From NCBI RefSeq assembly GCF_003148745.1, contig NZ_QGGU01000002.1:1-64000 (forward strand): 64,000 nt of DNA, written 5' to 3'. The notes under the pieces are model-generated. The model ran no database searches. It was not told the origin of the DNA and saw only the letters and a list, made by a program, of their open reading frames with translations. Origin of the DNA: Pleionea mediterranea. GTDB taxonomy: Bacteria; Pseudomonadota; Gammaproteobacteria; Enterobacterales; Kangiellaceae. Of the stretch, positions 45,087-53,383 are shown one piece after another. A program made the translations under genes and the position numbers. The stretch's first letter is position 1; each line of letters begins with the position of its first letter.

Positions 45087-45635
45087 ATGAGTAAGGCAAA
45101 TAATAAAAACGTTTTATTTAAGGCTATTGGTATTACAGCGCTAATGACTGTATTTGCGTTTGCGATGGTGCCTTTATATAACGTTTTTTGCGAAATTACT
45201 GGGATCAATGGCAAGGTAGTGGTGAGTGAAGCTTTGTATGACGAAGTTGAAACGGATACCAACCGAACCGTAACCATTGAATTTATCACCAGCATTAATC
45301 GCGGAATGCCTTGGGAATTTAAGTCCACCATCAACAAAATTGATGTGCATCCGGGCGAATTAAAAGAAGTGATGTTTTACGCGCGTAACTACTCGCAAAA
45401 AACCATCACAGGACAGGCGGTACCAAGTGTTGCACCCGGTCAGGCATCGTTTTATTTAAATAAAACCGAATGCTTTTGTTTCGATCAACAAACATTGAAA
45501 CCCGGTGAAGAAATAAAAATGCCGATGAAGTTTTATATCGATCCAGAACTTCCAGAGCATTTACACACGGTAACCATGTCGTATGTATTGTTTAATGCAA
45601 CGTCCAAAGGCTCTGATTCAGTTGCCGCTAATTAG
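45087..45635 (+). CDS. ctaG: Cytochrome c oxidase assembly factor CtaG/Cox11
   Basis: Cox11 delivers copper to CuB of subunit I. The 182-residue chain from ATG 45087 has one membrane helix (about 8-30), then a periplasmic immunoglobulin-like domain with the copper-binding CFCF motif in TECFCFDQQTLKPGE. PLYNVFCEITGINGK near the start is also typical. I prefer ATG 45087 to GTG 45051, because the upstream start would lie on the hairpin and add 12 residues unlike the family. Confidence 0.93.
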   Translation: MSKANNKNVLFKAIGITALMTVFAFAMVPLYNVFCEITGINGKVVVSEALYDEVETDTNRTVTIEFITSINRGMPWEFKSTINKIDVHPGELKEVMFYARNYSQKTITGQAVPSVAPGQASFYLNKTECFCFDQQTLKPGEEIKMPMKFYIDPELPEHLHTVTMSYVLFNATSKGSDSVAAN

Positions 45636-45655
45636 AGTCTTGAGGGAGACAAACA

Positions 45656-46576
45656 ATGACTGAAAAAACAACTAAATATTATGTACCAGAACAAAGCAAG
45701 CTGCCGTTTATTGGATCAGTAGGCTTGTTTTTAACGGTTTTTGGTGCAGGTAACTTTATACACAATACCACTGATGTTGTAACACCTGGTCCATTCGGTA
45801 GCATGGGCGGCTGGATTATGACTGCGGGTATTGCGGTTCTTATTTATATGATGTGGAGCTGGTGGAGCGCTACGATTCGCGAGTCGATGAATGGTTTGTA
45901 TAGCCACCAGATGGACCGGTCGTTCCGTTATGGCATGTTATGGTTTATAACATCTGAAGTAATGTTTTTTGCTGCATTCTTTGGCGCGCTTTGGTACATC
46001 AGAACCTTCGCATTGCCTTGGTTAGGTGGTGAAGGCGTGGATGGACACAAAGCGATGACGTCCGTTATCGAATGGCCGGGTTTTCAGGCGTTGTGGCCAT
46101 TAACCATCACACCGGAAGAAGCAAAGCAGGGGCTTAAAGCATCGTTTGAAACTATGGGTGCATGGGGTTTACCGGCTATTAATACGGCAATCCTTCTTAC
46201 CAGTTCCTGGACATTGACCATTGCGCACCATGCGTTAATCGAGAAAAATCGTCCTACCTTGATCTTGTTCACCTGGATCACCGCTGCACTGGGTATTATT
46301 TTCCTTGGTTTACAGGCTCTGGAGTATGTTCATGCTTATCAAGACTTGGGTCTGACATTGGGTTCAGGGATCTACGGCAGCACATTCTTTATGCTGACAG
46401 GATTCCACGGATTACACGTAACGGTAGGAACTATCTTTCTGATTATCCTATCAATTCGTTGTTCCAAAGGTCACTTTACACCCGAGAATCACTTTGCCTA
46501 TGAGGCGGGTGCCTGGTATTGGCACTTTGTTGATGTGGTTTGGGTATTCTTGTTTATCTTTGTTTACGCACTGTAA
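45656..46576 (+). CDS. coxC: Cytochrome c oxidase subunit III
   Basis: The 306-residue membrane protein has seven predicted helices and the family segments YSHQMDRSFRYGMLWFITSE, TGFHGLHVTVGTIFL and AYEAGAWYWHFVDVVWVFLF. The middle of the chain has an extra loop of about 40 residues (about 120-160) compared with short bacterial versions. It stabilises subunit I and the proton entry. It ends the cox operon and is followed by a strong terminator. Confidence 0.96.
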   Translation: MTEKTTKYYVPEQSKLPFIGSVGLFLTVFGAGNFIHNTTDVVTPGPFGSMGGWIMTAGIAVLIYMMWSWWSATIRESMNGLYSHQMDRSFRYGMLWFITSEVMFFAAFFGALWYIRTFALPWLGGEGVDGHKAMTSVIEWPGFQALWPLTITPEEAKQGLKASFETMGAWGLPAINTAILLTSSWTLTIAHHALIEKNRPTLILFTWITAALGIIFLGLQALEYVHAYQDLGLTLGSGIYGSTFFMLTGFHGLHVTVGTIFLIILSIRCSKGHFTPENHFAYEAGAWYWHFVDVVWVFLFIFVYAL

Positions 46577-46593
46577 GCGAAGAGACGGTAAGT

Positions 46594-46623
46594 AAAAAAA
46601 GCCGGGTAATCCCCGGCTTTTTT
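46594..46623 (+). terminator. Terminator of the coxBA-ctaG-coxC operon
   Basis: GCCGGG (46601-46606) pairs with CCCGGC (46612-46617), extended by seven A on the left and six T on the right, 18 bases after the coxC stop codon. Confidence 0.93.
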
Positions 46624-46743
46624 ATTGCTCATGTACGATGAGTAGAGTTGCAAGTAGAACGAGGTTAAAGATTTATTGCTGTTGTAAAAACTAATAGGTA
46701 TTACTAAATCGATTTACAGCTTTTATTTTGACTGTGGAGTCGA

Positions 46744-46977
46744 TCAACCGTTAGTTTCAACCGGTGCTTGAGGCAGTGAATGTAGCTCAATAATGCCAAA
46801 ATAGTTAAGCACGAAAATCAAGATAAACAACACTATTGAAAGACCAATACGCCAGCTTAAAGAGTTTACAACACGCTTACTGCCTCGATCCTGATCCTTA
46901 ACCAGAAAGTACAATCCTCGAAACAGGTTAAAAGCAATTGCCAAAAGTAATACAATGATAATGATCTTGCCGAGCAT
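46744..46977 (-). CDS. Twin-helix membrane protein, DUF2909
   Basis: The 77-residue protein has two membrane segments (about 3-25 and 42-63) separated by a charged loop with KDQDRGSKRVV. This is the DUF2909 pattern, found next to cytochrome oxidase assembly genes in many proteobacteria. Its role is unknown. It is divergent from the surf1 gene, with only 47 bases between the starts, so the promoters must overlap. Confidence 0.85.
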   Translation of the reverse strand: MLGKIIIIVLLLAIAFNLFRGLYFLVKDQDRGSKRVVNSLSWRIGLSIVLFILIFVLNYFGIIELHSLPQAPVETNG

Positions 46978-47024
46978 ACAATTTTCCTGAATGTTAAGTT
47001 TAGCCTTATTATACGATGCCTTAA

Positions 47025-47801
47025 ATGATAAAACACCTTAACAAACTGAGTGTCACCATACCTATTCCCTTTACGAAGCGATGCCTCCGCTTCAATGTAT
47101 TGCTGGTGTTGATTTTTATTGTTATGGAGTACGGTCTTTTTCGTTTAGGTTTCTGGCAACTGGATCGGGCTGAGCAAAAGCGTCAATTACAGCAAAATTA
47201 TCAGCAACTACAAAAAAACCAACCGGTAAACTTGTCCAAAACTAATCTAAATGTTGATGATTATCAGCCAGTAACCTTTCAGGGTGAGCCGATATCTGAA
47301 TTACAGGTGTATCTGGCAAATGAGCCTTACAAAGGACGAGATGGTTATCATATTTTATCGGCGGTTAAGTTACCTGGCGGCAAAATTGTCTGGGTAAACC
47401 GTGGCTGGGTTGCTGCATTGGCCGATAGGCGTCAGTTACCGGAAATTTCGGAGTTGCCAGAGCGATGGGCAGGTAATGGCTACGCTTATTTTAGTAAAGG
47501 CGATCCTATTTTATTTGATCATGCGCTTTTAGAAGTAGAAGAAAATCAATGGCTTATTCAAGGGCTGGATTATGACTTGTTATCAAGTGTACTGAAGACT
47601 AGGAAATCAAGTGCCTTACCCTTTATAATTCGCCTTTCCAAAGAGTCTGACCACGGTTTTATACGTGAATGGACTTTGATTTCGATGCCTCCAGATAAAC
47701 ACCTGGCGTATGCCGTGCAGTGGTTCGGACTGGCCGCTACTTTGTTTATTATTTTATTATTGTTAACTGTGAAACGAAAAGATACCGAGTATGGACTTTA
47801 A
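47025..47801 (+). CDS. SURF1 family cytochrome oxidase assembly protein
   Basis: The 258-residue protein has the SURF1 layout: one membrane helix near each end (about 25-45 and 230-250) and a periplasmic domain between. Motifs are FRLGFWQLDRAEQKR after the first helix, VNRGWVA in the middle and HLAYAVQWFGLA before the last helix. SURF1 helps insert heme a into subunit I. It overlaps the next gene by 11 bases. Confidence 0.93.
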   Translation: MIKHLNKLSVTIPIPFTKRCLRFNVLLVLIFIVMEYGLFRLGFWQLDRAEQKRQLQQNYQQLQKNQPVNLSKTNLNVDDYQPVTFQGEPISELQVYLANEPYKGRDGYHILSAVKLPGGKIVWVNRGWVAALADRRQLPEISELPERWAGNGYAYFSKGDPILFDHALLEVEENQWLIQGLDYDLLSSVLKTRKSSALPFIIRLSKESDHGFIREWTLISMPPDKHLAYAVQWFGLAATLFIILLLLTVKRKDTEYGL

Positions 47802-48450
47802 CGAAGCGCCCGAAAAAAACGAAGCTGCTAACAACAGCAAAAATAAGATAACGCTGCTGGCGTTGGCCGTTGTATTTATAGCCCCTGTTTTATTTGCTTA
47901 TTTGGCCTACTTTGGTGGTTGGTTTCAAGGTGGCAGTAAAAGTAAAGGTGAAGTCATTGCCGAGCCATGGCATATCGATGATTTAAGAGTCACCGATTCC
48001 AACTTTGGTAAATGGGTAGACAGTCCTTATATGGGCAAATGGAACTGGTTGTTGGTAATGGATGACAATCAATGTCTGGAGCAGTGCCAAATTAACTGGT
48101 TTTTATTGCAGCAAACGCACTTGGGTCTTGCTAAAAATGTTGAGAAAAATAACTTTTTACTGGTTTTAAATGATTCAGAATTGGAGCTTGAAGGTGAGTG
48201 GGCATCAATAGATGTTATGCAGACAGAAATGAGTGGTCAGCGAATTTTACTCAACAAAGGTGATTTACAAGGATTCAACTCAAAACCAATGCCGGTAAAT
48301 GGTATTTATCTTGTGGATCCTCTGGGTAATATATTTATGCGCTACGATTTAATCACCAATAAACAACAGGCGCCATTAAAGAGTAAAGATTTACGTTCGG
48401 ACATTAGCCGTGTTATGCGAGTTTTAGGGGTTAGTGTTAAAGATGAATAA
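47791..48450 (+). CDS. SCO-like membrane protein of the ctaA cluster, unknown role
   Basis: The 219-residue protein has one membrane helix (about 22-42) and a periplasmic domain. The segment NQCLEQCQINWFLL (about 92-105) carries a CxxxC pair with the spacing found in SCO proteins. The domain reads as a thioredoxin-like fold, with GIYLVDPLGNIFMRY near the end. Proteins of this type sit between surf1 and ctaA in many gammaproteobacteria and are presumed to assist oxidase assembly; copper binding is inferred, not shown. It overlaps surf1 by 11 bases and ctaA by 8 bases. Confidence 0.7.
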   Translation: MDFNEAPEKNEAANNSKNKITLLALAVVFIAPVLFAYLAYFGGWFQGGSKSKGEVIAEPWHIDDLRVTDSNFGKWVDSPYMGKWNWLLVMDDNQCLEQCQINWFLLQQTHLGLAKNVEKNNFLLVLNDSELELEGEWASIDVMQTEMSGQRILLNKGDLQGFNSKPMPVNGIYLVDPLGNIFMRYDLITNKQQAPLKSKDLRSDISRVMRVLGVSVKDE

Positions 48451-49468
48451 AGCGATGCAAAAAAAATTAACGATGGCCGCCATTGTACTTGTGGTAGTGG
48501 TGATTGGCCTGGGAGCATTTACCCGGTTGGCGGATGCCGGCCTGGGCTGTCCAGACTGGCCTGGTTGTTATGGATTTGTGGGGATCCCACTTAAAGCCGA
48601 AACCATCGAAAAAGCCAATCAGGCGTTTCCGGATCAACCTTATGAATTAGCAAAAGCCTGGCCAGAAATGGTGCATCGCTATTTTGCCGGTGCACTTGGG
48701 TTAGTGGTATTCGCCTTGTTTATTATCGCAATGAAACGTCGTCAATATAGTGATGCCTGCGTCAAGCTATCCACCGGTTTATTGATTCTTATCACTTTTC
48801 AGGCGGCACTGGGTGCCTGGACAGTTACTGAAAAATTACATCCGGTTGTGGTGATGGGCCATTTGCTGGGTGGTTTTGCTACATTCTCGTTATTAGCTGT
48901 TTTAACTTTAAGATTGTATCAACCCAATATAAATATTGCGCCAGAAGTTATTCGCAGTAAACGGCTTATTAGTATTGGTATTATTGCCGTAGCGATACAA
49001 ATAGCCCTTGGCGGATGGACCAGTGCCAATTACGCGGCATTGGCGTGCACAGATTTACCGATCTGTTTTGCAGGCTGGTATGAACATACCGATTTTGCTG
49101 AAGGTTTCACCTTGTGGGGACATAATGCAGAAACCTATCAGTACGGTGTATTAAGTAATGAGGCAAAAATTGCTGTGCATGCCGCGCATAGAATTGGTGC
49201 AATAGTGGTGACGGCAATTCTATTGAGCATCTTATTTATACTGTTCCGTAAAAGTCGAACAAAAACAGTAAAAACATTTTCAATCGCATTACTTGTGTTG
49301 CTCGTTCTGCAAATTACACTGGGCGTTGTCAATGTGACTATGAATTTACCTTTGTTAAACGCTGTTGCACATAATCTGGTTGCTGCTTTTCTGTTAGTAA
49401 CCTTGGTTGGATTGCGCGCATTAATCTGGGTGAATGAAACCAACAAGACGGAGCCTGCTCATGTCTAA
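48443..49468 (+). CDS. ctaA: Heme A synthase CtaA/Cox15
   Basis: This inner-membrane enzyme oxidises the C8 methyl of heme O to form heme A. The chain has eight membrane helices with the ligand histidines in MVHRYFAGALG, MGHLLGG, AVHAAHRIGA and AVAHNLVAA. TRLADAGLGCPDWPGCYG near the start is the family signature. I choose ATG 48443 (341 residues); its codons overlap the stop of the upstream gene, while the frame is open to GTG 48434. It overlaps ctaB by 8 bases. Confidence 0.95.
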   Translation: MNKAMQKKLTMAAIVLVVVVIGLGAFTRLADAGLGCPDWPGCYGFVGIPLKAETIEKANQAFPDQPYELAKAWPEMVHRYFAGALGLVVFALFIIAMKRRQYSDACVKLSTGLLILITFQAALGAWTVTEKLHPVVVMGHLLGGFATFSLLAVLTLRLYQPNINIAPEVIRSKRLISIGIIAVAIQIALGGWTSANYAALACTDLPICFAGWYEHTDFAEGFTLWGHNAETYQYGVLSNEAKIAVHAAHRIGAIVVTAILLSILFILFRKSRTKTVKTFSIALLVLLVLQITLGVVNVTMNLPLLNAVAHNLVAAFLLVTLVGLRALIWVNETNKTEPAHV

Positions 49469-50360
49469 TGTTTCAACTTCTCGTGCTGTGTGGCAAGACT
49501 ACTTTGAGTTATGCAAACCGAAAGTGGTTGCGCTTATCTTATTAACCGCCATTGTAGGTATGTTTCTGGCTGTACCTGGAATGGTGCCAGTGGATATTTT
49601 AATTCTTGGTACACTGGGTATTGGAATGGCTTCTGGTGCCGCGGCTGTGGTCAATCATGTGGTGGATGCCCAAATTGATGCGAAAATGGCCCGAACACTT
49701 AATCGACCGGTTGCAACGGGTACGATTAATCCGAAAAAAGCATTAATTTTTGGTGCAATATTAGCAACCGCTTCTATGGCAATTTTGGCCATATGGGTTA
49801 ATTTACTAACTGCGGTATTAACGTTTTTTGGTCTGGTGGGCTACGCCTTTGTTTACACCATGTACCTAAAGCGAGCAACGCCACAGAACATTGTGGTTGG
49901 TGGATTATCTGGTGCTATTCCACCATTATTGGGTTGGGTTAGTGTGACCGGCGATAATGGTCAAATTCCAGCACAAGCTCTTCTTTTGGTATTAATTATC
50001 TTTGTCTGGACACCACCGCATTTTTGGGCGTTAGCCATACATCGTCGTGATGATTATGCGAAAGCTGACATTCCCATGTTGCCAGTGACCCATGGGATTG
50101 AATTTACTAAAACCAATATTATTTTTTATACCATTTTATTGCTATTGGCGACCATTCTTCCTTTTCTTATTAAGATGTTTGGCCTGATCTATTTATTAGG
50201 CTCAACCGTACTTGGCGTGATATTTTTGATCTATGCTTTACGTCTTAAATTTGCCGATAAACCTGAGTTGGCGATGCAGACATTTGGGTACTCGATTGTC
50301 TATCTGATGCTGCTGTTTGTCATTATGTTAATTGATCACTATTACACGATTTATTTATGA
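49461..50360 (+). CDS. ctaB: Protoheme IX farnesyltransferase CtaB/Cox10
   Basis: The enzyme adds a farnesyl group to heme B to form heme O, the substrate of CtaA. It is a UbiA-superfamily membrane protein with about nine helices. The prenyl-diphosphate-binding motif is NHVVDAQIDAKMARTLNRP (NxxxDxxxD), and a second Asp cluster is in HRRDDYAKADIPMLP. ATG 49461 (299 residues) is chosen because GGAG lies 7 bases upstream and it begins MSNVSTSRAVWQDY. It overlaps ctaA by 8 bases and the next gene by 4 bases. Confidence 0.96.
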   Translation: MSNVSTSRAVWQDYFELCKPKVVALILLTAIVGMFLAVPGMVPVDILILGTLGIGMASGAAAVVNHVVDAQIDAKMARTLNRPVATGTINPKKALIFGAILATASMAILAIWVNLLTAVLTFFGLVGYAFVYTMYLKRATPQNIVVGGLSGAIPPLLGWVSVTGDNGQIPAQALLLVLIIFVWTPPHFWALAIHRRDDYAKADIPMLPVTHGIEFTKTNIIFYTILLLLATILPFLIKMFGLIYLLGSTVLGVIFLIYALRLKFADKPELAMQTFGYSIVYLMLLFVIMLIDHYYTIYL

Positions 50361-50989
50361 AATATTTAAAACAAACACTTCTCTATACATTAATAACCGT
50401 TGCTGTAATCGCAGCAGGACTGGCTGCTTACTCTTTTGTTGAGAAACCAAAAGAGCAGCCAAAAAATGCCATGGTATATCCTAAGTTTCGAGCTGTAAAA
50501 GATTTCGAATTGAAATCAGGTGATGCAACTATCAGTTTAAATAGCTTACAGGGTAAATGGAGCTTTATTTTTTTCGGTTACACTTATTGCCCGGATGTTT
50601 GCCCTACTACTATGTCGGCGCTAAAGCAGTTTATGAATAATTTACCGGAAAAAACACAGCAAGATACTCAGATTATTCTGGTTTCTGTGGATCCGGAACG
50701 TGATACGCCTGAGCAGTTGAAGCAATACGCACACGCATTTGATAAGCGCTTTATCGGCGCTACGGCAGAGCACACAATTTTGGAAGATTTTGCGAAAAGT
50801 TTTGGCGCTATCTACTATAAAGTCGGTGAAGGCGAAGACTATCTTGTGGATCACACGGCTAAAATATTTTTGGTGGATCCTCAGGGCAGACGGCACGCTA
50901 TATTTAGTAAGTCGATGGAAAATCCAACAGAAGGTTACGAGTACAATATTGAGCAAATGGTTAAAGACTATTTAATCATTCGCTCTTAA
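50357..50989 (+). CDS. SCO1/SenC family copper chaperone
   Basis: The 210-residue protein has one N-terminal membrane helix (about 8-27) and a periplasmic thioredoxin-like domain. The copper ligands are in FGYTYCPDVCPTTM (CxxxC) and VDHTAKIFLVDP (His). SCO proteins help assemble or reduce the CuA centre of subunit II, here CoxB. It is the last gene of the surf1-ctaA-ctaB-sco run, overlapping ctaB by 4 bases. Confidence 0.93.
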   Translation: MKYLKQTLLYTLITVAVIAAGLAAYSFVEKPKEQPKNAMVYPKFRAVKDFELKSGDATISLNSLQGKWSFIFFGYTYCPDVCPTTMSALKQFMNNLPEKTQQDTQIILVSVDPERDTPEQLKQYAHAFDKRFIGATAEHTILEDFAKSFGAIYYKVGEGEDYLVDHTAKIFLVDPQGRRHAIFSKSMENPTEGYEYNIEQMVKDYLIIRS

Positions 50990-51030
50990 CGACTCTCTTA
51001 ATACTTGAAACCAAGATAAGTAATAATTCG

Positions 51031-51090
51031 TTTATCTGGAATTATATTAAAGAAGATTTGTTTAACTTTAAGATGATAATTCCAGATAAA
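51031..51090. terminator. Long inverted repeat between convergent genes
   Basis: TTTATCTGGAATTAT (51031-51045) and ATAATTCCAGATAAA (51076-51090) are perfect 15-base arms. Inside, TAAAG and CTTTA can pair further. The right arm covers the last codons of the acyltransferase gene. It probably acts as a shared stop signal for sco (plus) and the acyltransferase (minus), although no long T-run follows. Confidence 0.5.
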
Positions 51091-52306
51091 CCAAATCACA
51101 CTTTTGCGATGGACAATAACGGGTTAAGCCCTGAAATTTGAATGTCTGGTTGTCGATGGTTTCACTGTCCAGTGTTTCACCCCAGGCTTTAGCGTGTTTT
51201 CCCAATTTATCTGCAAACAGCGTTTCTTTACGGTAGTAAAAATAAATCAGCGCTTCTTTCTCTTTAAGTCGATAAGGCTTTCCATCTTTTTCTTCTATCC
51301 ATTCAGCCGCTTCAATGATATCTCGATAGCGATTAGGTGTGACTTGACGGCCTTTTTTCTTTTTCGGGTAAAACGAGGGTGAGCTCAGCGTTGGTCGAGT
51401 TTTAAAACGACGATGTATCCAGAGATAATCTTCAGGGTGTTGCTTTAGGTAGTGTTCCAGAAAACGGTTTATGGTTATGGCATCTTGCTCGGCATCGGTA
51501 CCCATATTTTCGAGCGGTGGGTGCAATGTGACTTTAATTTTTTTGCCATTACCGATCCGCTGCTGGGTCATAGGAATAACCGGTGCTCCGGTTAATTTTA
51601 CGAAACGCGTTGTCGCAGTAATGGTGGCCGTTGGTATATTAAAAAAGGGCACAAAAATACTTTGTTTCCGACCATAATCTTGATCGGCCGCATACCAGAC
51701 AAACCCATTTTTTTTGATCCATCGAACCATTGCCCGGGTATTTTCCCGTGCAATAGGGTGAACGTATTGTCCACGACCTTTTGTCATTTTATGTTCAATC
51801 AAGGCCTTTTCATTTTTACGATAAAGGGCAGCTAGTTCCATTTGTGTACCGAGCAGAGAACCGCCTATTTCCAGACTGGTTAAATGAAACGACAATAACA
51901 GGCCGCCTTTTCCATTCGCCTTGGCTTGTTCAAGGTGTTCCATGCCTTCAATAATCAGACGGTTATCCCAGTTGCGTTTAGGACCAAACCAGAGCATGGC
52001 GGTCTCTAACATACCAATACCGGTGGAAATCAGATTTTGTTTTACCAGATTTTCTTGTTCAACCTCACTAAGATGCGGAAAGCACTTCTTGATATTAATC
52101 TGGGCAATTCTAACGCGTGATTTAGCCAGTCGATACATGGCTTTACCCATTAAAATACCGAGCCGATGGATCGCAGGATAAGGCAGAAAAGCCAGCAGTC
52201 GCATAATTAAAAAGAACAGTTGGCTTGGCCAATAGACAGGCGACCAGAAAGGTTTGCTGTTATTTTGCTTTGTACTCACCGAATCTCTCACATAGAGACG
52301 AGTCAT
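51068..52306 (-). CDS. LpxL/HtrB-like lipid A acyltransferase with C-terminal extension
   Basis: The first 315 residues match the LpxL/LpxM late acyltransferases, which add secondary acyl chains to lipid A at the inner membrane. They have an N-terminal membrane helix (about 28-45), the catalytic HLTSLE (HxxxxE) segment in LLLSFHLTSLEIGG, and the ending YLWIHRRFKTRP. The remaining 95 residues (about 318-412) are not part of the usual protein (about 305). This region is basic at first and has no recognised domain. No other lpx gene is adjacent; glycosyltransferase genes follow on the opposite strand. Confidence 0.85.
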   Translation of the reverse strand: MTRLYVRDSVSTKQNNSKPFWSPVYWPSQLFFLIMRLLAFLPYPAIHRLGILMGKAMYRLAKSRVRIAQINIKKCFPHLSEVEQENLVKQNLISTGIGMLETAMLWFGPKRNWDNRLIIEGMEHLEQAKANGKGGLLLSFHLTSLEIGGSLLGTQMELAALYRKNEKALIEHKMTKGRGQYVHPIARENTRAMVRWIKKNGFVWYAADQDYGRKQSIFVPFFNIPTATITATTRFVKLTGAPVIPMTQQRIGNGKKIKVTLHPPLENMGTDAEQDAITINRFLEHYLKQHPEDYLWIHRRFKTRPTLSSPSFYPKKKKGRQVTPNRYRDIIEAAEWIEEKDGKPYRLKEKEALIYFYYRKETLFADKLGKHAKAWGETLDSETIDNQTFKFQGLTRYCPSQKCDLVYLELSS

Positions 52307-52446
52307 TGATAACTCGTATTAATTATTTACTGTGGTTGATTATATCGTAAAGACAATATTCTTTAATGCCGGATTTATAGAACTTAACTTCGATATATCG
52401 ATATTAAGGCTTATGGTATGATGCGAGCATTGTTTGCACAACCGTC

Positions 52447-53355
52447 ATGACGAATACACCTATGCCTGAAATTAAGTCATTTAAAAAACGTTGGTACGAT
52501 GAAGCTGCGAGTCTTTTTTATCGTATTGCTTCTGCGGGTACCTTGCCACCGTCATGGTTTAGAGATGCGCTTCCACCAGAGAAAAAACGTAGCAAAGTGT
52601 CAGGGCCATTAACTCTTGAAATGGTTAGCCATTGTTGGAATTACTCTCATTTGCTGGCTTACCAGTTGAGCTCTTATTGTTTGTTTCCCCCCACAAAAAC
52701 TCAATTAACGGTTACTGTTTTTTATTGTCCGGAAGATAAAGCTACTGAAAAACTGCTCAACTTTTTTAGTACCCAAGAAGTGGTAAATGTGACCTGGAAC
52801 TGGCAACCTCTGAGCCGAACACAACTGTTTCGACGCAGTATTGGCCGCAATCATGCCGCAAAGCACACCAAAGCGGACTGGATCTGGTTTACCGACTGCG
52901 ATATTTTGTTCCGTGAAGGCTGCCTTGATGCGCTGAGCGAAGAGTTACAAGACGTGACAACAAGTCTTGTTTTTCCTCGTCATGAAAGCACTACTTCGAT
53001 GCTGGATGATGATAATCCCTTATTAAAGCAGGGTGCAGAACCTGCCGTAGTGGATATTGATACTTCCGATTTTACTCAGCACAGTCGAGATAAAGCCAAA
53101 GGTGCGTTTCAAATAGTACACGGTGATGTCGCCCGTGCCATAGGCTACTGCGACAAAATACGTCTGTATCAAACCGAAGAACACAGTTGGCGTAAAACTT
53201 ACGAAGACAAAGTTTTCCGCTGGTTATTGGGTAGCCGTGGAACACCAGTTGATATTCCCAATGTGTTTCAAATCCGGCATGTGTCGAAAGGCCGCTACAA
53301 AGAAAATTCCAAAGTATCTGAACTGCGCAGCAAAATAAGGCACCTGCAGGAATAG
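52447..53355 (+). CDS. Glycosyltransferase-like protein (GT-A, galactosyltransferase-like)
   Basis: The 302-residue protein has a GT-A-type layout. The segment SIGRNHAAKHTKADWIWFTDCDILF (given here in parts: SIGRNHAAK, then ADWIWFTDCDILF at about 144-156) includes the metal-binding TDCD at 149-152. The late KGAFQIVHGDVARAIG and WRKTYEDKVFRW fit the galactosyltransferase-like C-terminal region of GT-A enzymes. Donor and acceptor are unknown. There is no signal peptide. It is 28 bases upstream of the double glycosyltransferase gene, and the two probably act on one glycan. Confidence 0.7.
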   Translation: MTNTPMPEIKSFKKRWYDEAASLFYRIASAGTLPPSWFRDALPPEKKRSKVSGPLTLEMVSHCWNYSHLLAYQLSSYCLFPPTKTQLTVTVFYCPEDKATEKLLNFFSTQEVVNVTWNWQPLSRTQLFRRSIGRNHAAKHTKADWIWFTDCDILFREGCLDALSEELQDVTTSLVFPRHESTTSMLDDDNPLLKQGAEPAVVDIDTSDFTQHSRDKAKGAFQIVHGDVARAIGYCDKIRLYQTEEHSWRKTYEDKVFRWLLGSRGTPVDIPNVFQIRHVSKGRYKENSKVSELRSKIRHLQE

Positions 53356-53383
53356 TGTTTGCAACCATTTAGACAAGATTATT

